The notes under the pieces are model-generated. The model searched no databases, was not told where the DNA came from, and saw nothing but the letters and a program-made list of their open reading frames with translations. A stretch of 64,000 nt of DNA from Chloroflexi bacterium HGW-Chloroflexi-10 (GTDB lineage: Bacteria; Chloroflexota; Anaerolineae; Anaerolineales; Anaerolineaceae). Numbering within the stretch: the stretch's first letter is position 1; each line of letters begins with the position of its first letter. Below are positions 61,256 through 64,000 of the stretch, piece after piece. The translations under genes were made by a program, and so were the position numbers. Location of the stretch: the NCBI GenBank assembly GCA_002840755.1, contig PHBZ01000011.1, positions 1-64,000 of the forward strand. The letters run 5' to 3'.

Positions 61256-61765
61256 ATGATCGTTCTGGCGCTGATTGTATTAGCGCTGGCCGTGTTCCTG
61301 TTTTGGAAGAGTGGTCGACAGCGCCAGGAGAGTGGGGTACCCAATGGGCGGATTATTTATTCGGACCCCGAGTTGTGGGGAAAAGCAGAGAAACCGTTTT
61401 TTGATGTGGAAACGCAGTTAACCGGTAAGCCGGATTACCTGGTGAAGCAGGATGATTTTTTGATTCCGGTGGAGGTCAAGAGCAGTTTTGCGCCTACCGA
61501 ACCGTATGCCAGCCATGTGTACCAGTTATTGGCGTATTGTTTTTTGGTAGAACGCGCCAGTGGCGTGCGGCCACCGTATGGTATTTTGCAATACCGCAAC
61601 CGGACCTTTGCGATCGATTACACGGATGAACAGAAAGGAGCGCTGCTGGAACTGCTGGAGGAGATACGCGCCGATGAGCGCATTGGGGAGATGGAGCGCT
61701 CACATGAGGAATCGGGACGCTGTGTGAAATGCGGATTCCGGGATGTGTGTAATCACCGGTTGTAG
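61256..61765 (+). CDS. Membrane-anchored Cas4/RecB-like PD-(D/E)XK nuclease core
   Basis: 169 residues. An N-terminal membrane helix (residues 2-17), then the nuclease core: D60 (GKPDYLV), E73 and K75 (IPVEVKSS), Q90-x3-Y94 (QLLAY), and C-terminal C156-x2-C159-x5-C165. These are the Cas4 metal and Fe-S ligands apart from the first cysteine, which lies in the preceding gene. GGTGAG precedes the ATG, four bases after the previous stop. No CRISPR array or other cas gene is in the window, so a role outside CRISPR is likely, perhaps with the co-transcribed SSB and translin. Confidence 0.85.
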   Translation: MIVLALIVLALAVFLFWKSGRQRQESGVPNGRIIYSDPELWGKAEKPFFDVETQLTGKPDYLVKQDDFLIPVEVKSSFAPTEPYASHVYQLLAYCFLVERASGVRPPYGILQYRNRTFAIDYTDEQKGALLELLEEIRADERIGEMERSHEESGRCVKCGFRDVCNHRL

Positions 61766-61832
61766 GGGAGGAGTTTAGCGACGAAGTTACACGAAAAAAA
61801 CCATAAAGGAATACAAAAATTTATTATAGATA

Positions 61833-61896
61833 TATAATATCCTTTTGGTGCGGTCCCTCACCGAGTGGCTGGAGTATCCGGGGGATTATTCTCGGT
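61833..61896 (+). promoter_or_regulatory. -10 box followed by nested hairpin upstream of YpdA-like gene
   Basis: TATAAT (61833-61838) is followed by ACCGAG (61860-61865) pairing with CTCGGT (61891-61896) around an inner ATCC-GGG-GGAT loop. It could form a 5' leader structure of the gene at 62038. A 10-bp direct repeat, AGTAGAACAA, occurs twice just before the ribosome-binding site. Confidence 0.4.
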
Positions 61897-62037
61897 TCCG
61901 GGAAGGGAAGGAGATGAGTTGAAATCATGGCAAATCTTTCAATCAAAGCCGGGTGTGTTGGGTGATTCTGTATACCCGTATGCATTGACGTAGACAAGTT
62001 TTTCTAGTAGAACAAAGTAGAACAAATTGGAGGTATT

Positions 62038-63057
62038 ATGGAAAATTTATTTTCAACACAGGTTGCCATCATTGGCGCCGGGCCGACAGGTTTGGAATTA
62101 GCTGTTGCCTTAAAACGGGCAGGAATTGCCCATCTGATCTTTGATGCCGGGCAGATTGGACACACGCTCACCTGGTGGCCGCGCAACACACATTTTTACA
62201 GCACTTCCGAGCGGATAGCCATCTCGGGGATGCCTTTGCAGGTTCACGACCAGCAGCATCCCACCGGAGAACAGTATCTGGCGTATCTGCGCGGGGTGGT
62301 AGAAAGTGTTGATTTGCAGGTGAATACATTTGAGCCGGTAACGCGCATTTTTAAGCTTGACGAAGGTTTTCTCGTTGTCACTGAGACGATCCGGGGAACG
62401 CACCGTTATACCGTACAGCAGGTAGTATTGGCCACCGGCGGGATGGCAGGGCCACGTTTGCTGGATATCCCCGGTGAGGATTATCCACACGTCAGCCATT
62501 ATCTGGACGATCCGCATTTTTATTTTCGCAAGGATTTACTGGTGGTTGGCGGGCGTAATTCGGCTGTGGAATATGCCTTACGCTGCTGGCGGGCTGGCGC
62601 ACGGGTAACTCTCAGCTACCGTAAACCCGAATTGCCCAAGGCTTCCATCAAACCCGCCCTGATGCAGGATATCGAGACCGTTGTGCGGGATGGTAAAATC
62701 CGCTTCCTGCCTGCTACTATGCCGGTAGAAATTACCCCATTCGAGGTTATTCTTGCGCCTACTGATGAAAATGGCCAACCCACAAAGGACGAAACTACCA
62801 GCCTGCCGTTTGATTTTGTACTGGTATGCAGTGGTTATGTAGCGGATATGGGGTTATTTGAACAGCTAGAAGTGACCTTACAGGGTGAAGAACAGGTGCC
62901 GGTATATAACCCGGACACGATGGAAACGGATGTGCCGGGTGTGTATGTATTGGGTACGGCGGTTGGCGGCACGCAGAAAAAATTCAGCCTGTTTATTGAA
63001 ACGTCGCATGTACATGTTTCTCGCATTCTGGCCGCATTACAAGCCAGTGGAAGCTGA
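62038..63057 (+). CDS. YpdA-like NAD(P)/FAD-dependent disulfide reductase
   Basis: 339 residues; GGAGG precedes the ATG. FAD-binding fold VAIIGAGPTGLELAVALKRAGIAHLIFDAG and NAD(P)-binding fold LLVVGGRNSAVEYALRCWRAGARVTLSYR. The segment THFYSTSERIAISGMPL is close to the YpdA (bacillithiol disulfide reductase) family and there is no CxxC redox pair as in thioredoxin reductase. The low-molecular-weight thiol used here is unknown. It is followed 15 bp downstream by NAD kinase, which makes NADP. Confidence 0.88.
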   Translation: MENLFSTQVAIIGAGPTGLELAVALKRAGIAHLIFDAGQIGHTLTWWPRNTHFYSTSERIAISGMPLQVHDQQHPTGEQYLAYLRGVVESVDLQVNTFEPVTRIFKLDEGFLVVTETIRGTHRYTVQQVVLATGGMAGPRLLDIPGEDYPHVSHYLDDPHFYFRKDLLVVGGRNSAVEYALRCWRAGARVTLSYRKPELPKASIKPALMQDIETVVRDGKIRFLPATMPVEITPFEVILAPTDENGQPTKDETTSLPFDFVLVCSGYVADMGLFEQLEVTLQGEEQVPVYNPDTMETDVPGVYVLGTAVGGTQKKFSLFIETSHVHVSRILAALQASGS

Positions 63058-63063
63058 TATAAT
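63058..63063 (+). promoter_or_regulatory. -10 box before NAD kinase gene
   Basis: TATAAT overlaps the stop of the previous gene and ends nine bases before ATG 63073. No ribosome-binding site. Confidence 0.45.
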
Positions 63064-63072
63064 TAACAAACG

Positions 63073-63942
63073 ATGACAGCACAGCCCAAACCTCCGCTAA
63101 AATTTGCCATTGTTACGCATCCTTCACAACCGGAAGTGGCTGTCGAAGCTGCTGAGGTTGTATCTCTGTTAAAATCCATGCGAGCGGATGCTGTTTATCA
63201 AAATCTTATCTATGATGCTGATTTACGCAGTCATTTGAACAATGGTGATGTAGATGTGCTGATTGCCCTGGGTGGTGATGGTACCATGTTGCGCGCCGGT
63301 CACCTGGCAGCACCTTTGAATATCCCGATATTAGGGATTAACCGTGGGCGTTTTGGTTTTTTAATGGAAATTGGGCAAGACGACTGTCCATCGCGTTTGC
63401 AGCAATTGATGGAAGGCAAGTATTGGCTGGAAAATCGCATGATGCTGCGCTGCGTGCATATTCACAAGGGTGAAGTTATGGGCGAATGGCACGTACTGAA
63501 TGAGGTGGTGGTATGCCGCGGTCAGTTTGTGCGCCCTATCCAGTTAAAGGCCAGCCTGGATGGTTACCTTTTAGCCTCTTACAGCGCCGATGGCCTGATA
63601 GCAGCCACGCCAACCGGTTCAACCGGTTACGCTCTGGCAGTAGGCGGGCCGATATTGCCCCCGGAATTGCGTAATTTTCTGATTGTGCCGGTGGCGCCGC
63701 ATCTTTCGATGAATCGTTCCATCATTCTGGCAGAAGAAGCCTGCGTGACCATTACTGTTAATACTACACATCAGGCAGTATTAAGCGCAGATGGGCAGGC
63801 ACCGGTATTTCTGGAGGATGGCGATACCGTAGAAGTCACTGTCAGTCAGCATTCGGTTCCTTTTGTGCGTTTTCAGGATCCAGGTTATTTTTATCGAAAT
63901 CTGAATAAATATATGGAACAAAATCCCATTTTAGGTGGCTGA
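63073..63942 (+). CDS. nadK: NAD kinase
   Basis: 289 residues. ATP:NAD 2'-phosphotransferase. The diagnostic GGDGTMLRAGHLAA (GGDGT), GINRGRFGFLMEI, and the C-terminal SADGLIAATPTGSTGYALAVGGPIL and SADGQ motifs are all intact. Cytoplasmic. Its position after the YpdA-like reductase fits an NADPH supply and use pairing. Confidence 0.97.
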   Translation: MTAQPKPPLKFAIVTHPSQPEVAVEAAEVVSLLKSMRADAVYQNLIYDADLRSHLNNGDVDVLIALGGDGTMLRAGHLAAPLNIPILGINRGRFGFLMEIGQDDCPSRLQQLMEGKYWLENRMMLRCVHIHKGEVMGEWHVLNEVVVCRGQFVRPIQLKASLDGYLLASYSADGLIAATPTGSTGYALAVGGPILPPELRNFLIVPVAPHLSMNRSIILAEEACVTITVNTTHQAVLSADGQAPVFLEDGDTVEVTVSQHSVPFVRFQDPGYFYRNLNKYMEQNPILGG

Positions 63943-63944
63943 GT

Positions 63945-64000
63945 ATGAGCGAAAACATCGAAAACAAGACTTTTTGTTACAAACATCCCGAGCGTGAGAC
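63945..64000 (+). CDS. Start of a protein with possible zinc-binding N-terminus (cut by window end)
   Basis: An open frame begins with ATG two bases after the NAD kinase stop and runs to the window edge (18 codons visible). The FCYKHPERE stretch resembles the B-box-like zinc finger start found before membrane domains (for instance rhomboid proteases) in related genomes. Too short for a firm call. Confidence 0.5.
   Translation, partial: MSENIENKTFCYKHPERE

Noticed and set aside
61006..61765. CRISPR locus suggested by Cas4-like sequence
   Set aside because: No repeat-spacer array and no cas1, cas2 or effector genes occur in the window; the neighbours are ssb, DUF3467 and translin.

Overview
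The window looks like chromosome of a mesophilic Chloroflexota bacterium, most likely class Anaerolineae. This is inferred from gene content (DUF5667 and DUF5680 proteins, EFR1-type ferredoxin, many GT-C-like membrane proteins, M42 peptidase, SSB/DUF3467/translin neighbourhood), from a near-even GC content, and from a mix of Shine-Dalgarno starts and apparently leaderless starts. No rRNA, tRNA or CRISPR array was seen. Both ends cut through genes.

Layout. 1-5.1 kb: a DUF5667 protein with a long Asp/Asn/Gly repeat tail (minus strand, truncated by the window edge), then a NarL-type two-component pair, imidazolonepropionase (hutI) and an HD hydrolase. 5.1-10.1 kb: a drug-response-like cassette of a TetR repressor, a rifampicin-phosphotransferase-like enzyme and an MFS exporter. 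Copies of one palindromic operator lie in front of the repressor and the enzyme. 10.1-17.7 kb: small metabolic and unknown genes, a multi-hairpin candidate ncRNA (11440-11690), an EFR1 ferredoxin with a methyltransferase, a predicted solenoid membrane protein, a LacI regulator whose 14-bp operator recurs before a ParB-like protein, and a cytochrome b5-like protein. 17.8-21.6 kb: GT39-like membrane protein, SMP-30 hydrolase, GNAT.

21.7-27.3 kb, minus strand: a respiratory module. A cytoplasmic PAS/GAF histidine kinase with a four-cysteine cluster and its NarL-type regulator lie upstream of a Tat-exported flavin reductase and a NapC-like pentaheme cytochrome. An intact IS607 element (serine recombinase plus TnpB) sits immediately upstream of the kinase. 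29.3-36.1 kb: dimethylargininase, RdgB, and a TetR-controlled MacAB/Lol-type ABC exporter (two FtsX permeases, ATPase, lipoprotein adaptor). 36.2-40.1 kb: DUF5680, an ECF sigma/anti-sigma/membrane protein operon, two small unknown proteins and an Rrf2 Fe-S regulator. 40.5-54.4 kb: thioesterase, M42 peptidase and several AT-richer polytopic membrane proteins, interleaved with a FAD oxidoreductase, methyltransferases, a CelD-like acyltransferase and a tandem Nudix protein; this suggests cell-surface glycan or lipid assembly. 54.6-59.2 kb: adenosine deaminase, an HTH-less TPR protein with a LexA-like S24 protease domain, and an OmpR-type two-component pair.

59.5-61.8 kb holds the most unusual locus: ssb, DUF3467, translin, and a Cas4-like nuclease divided between two consecutive small membrane proteins, all tightly packed or overlapping. 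The window ends with a YpdA-like reductase, NAD kinase and the start of a zinc-binding-type protein. Perfect -10 hexamers (TATAAT) six or seven bases before ATG recur at five genes and point to widespread leaderless transcription.
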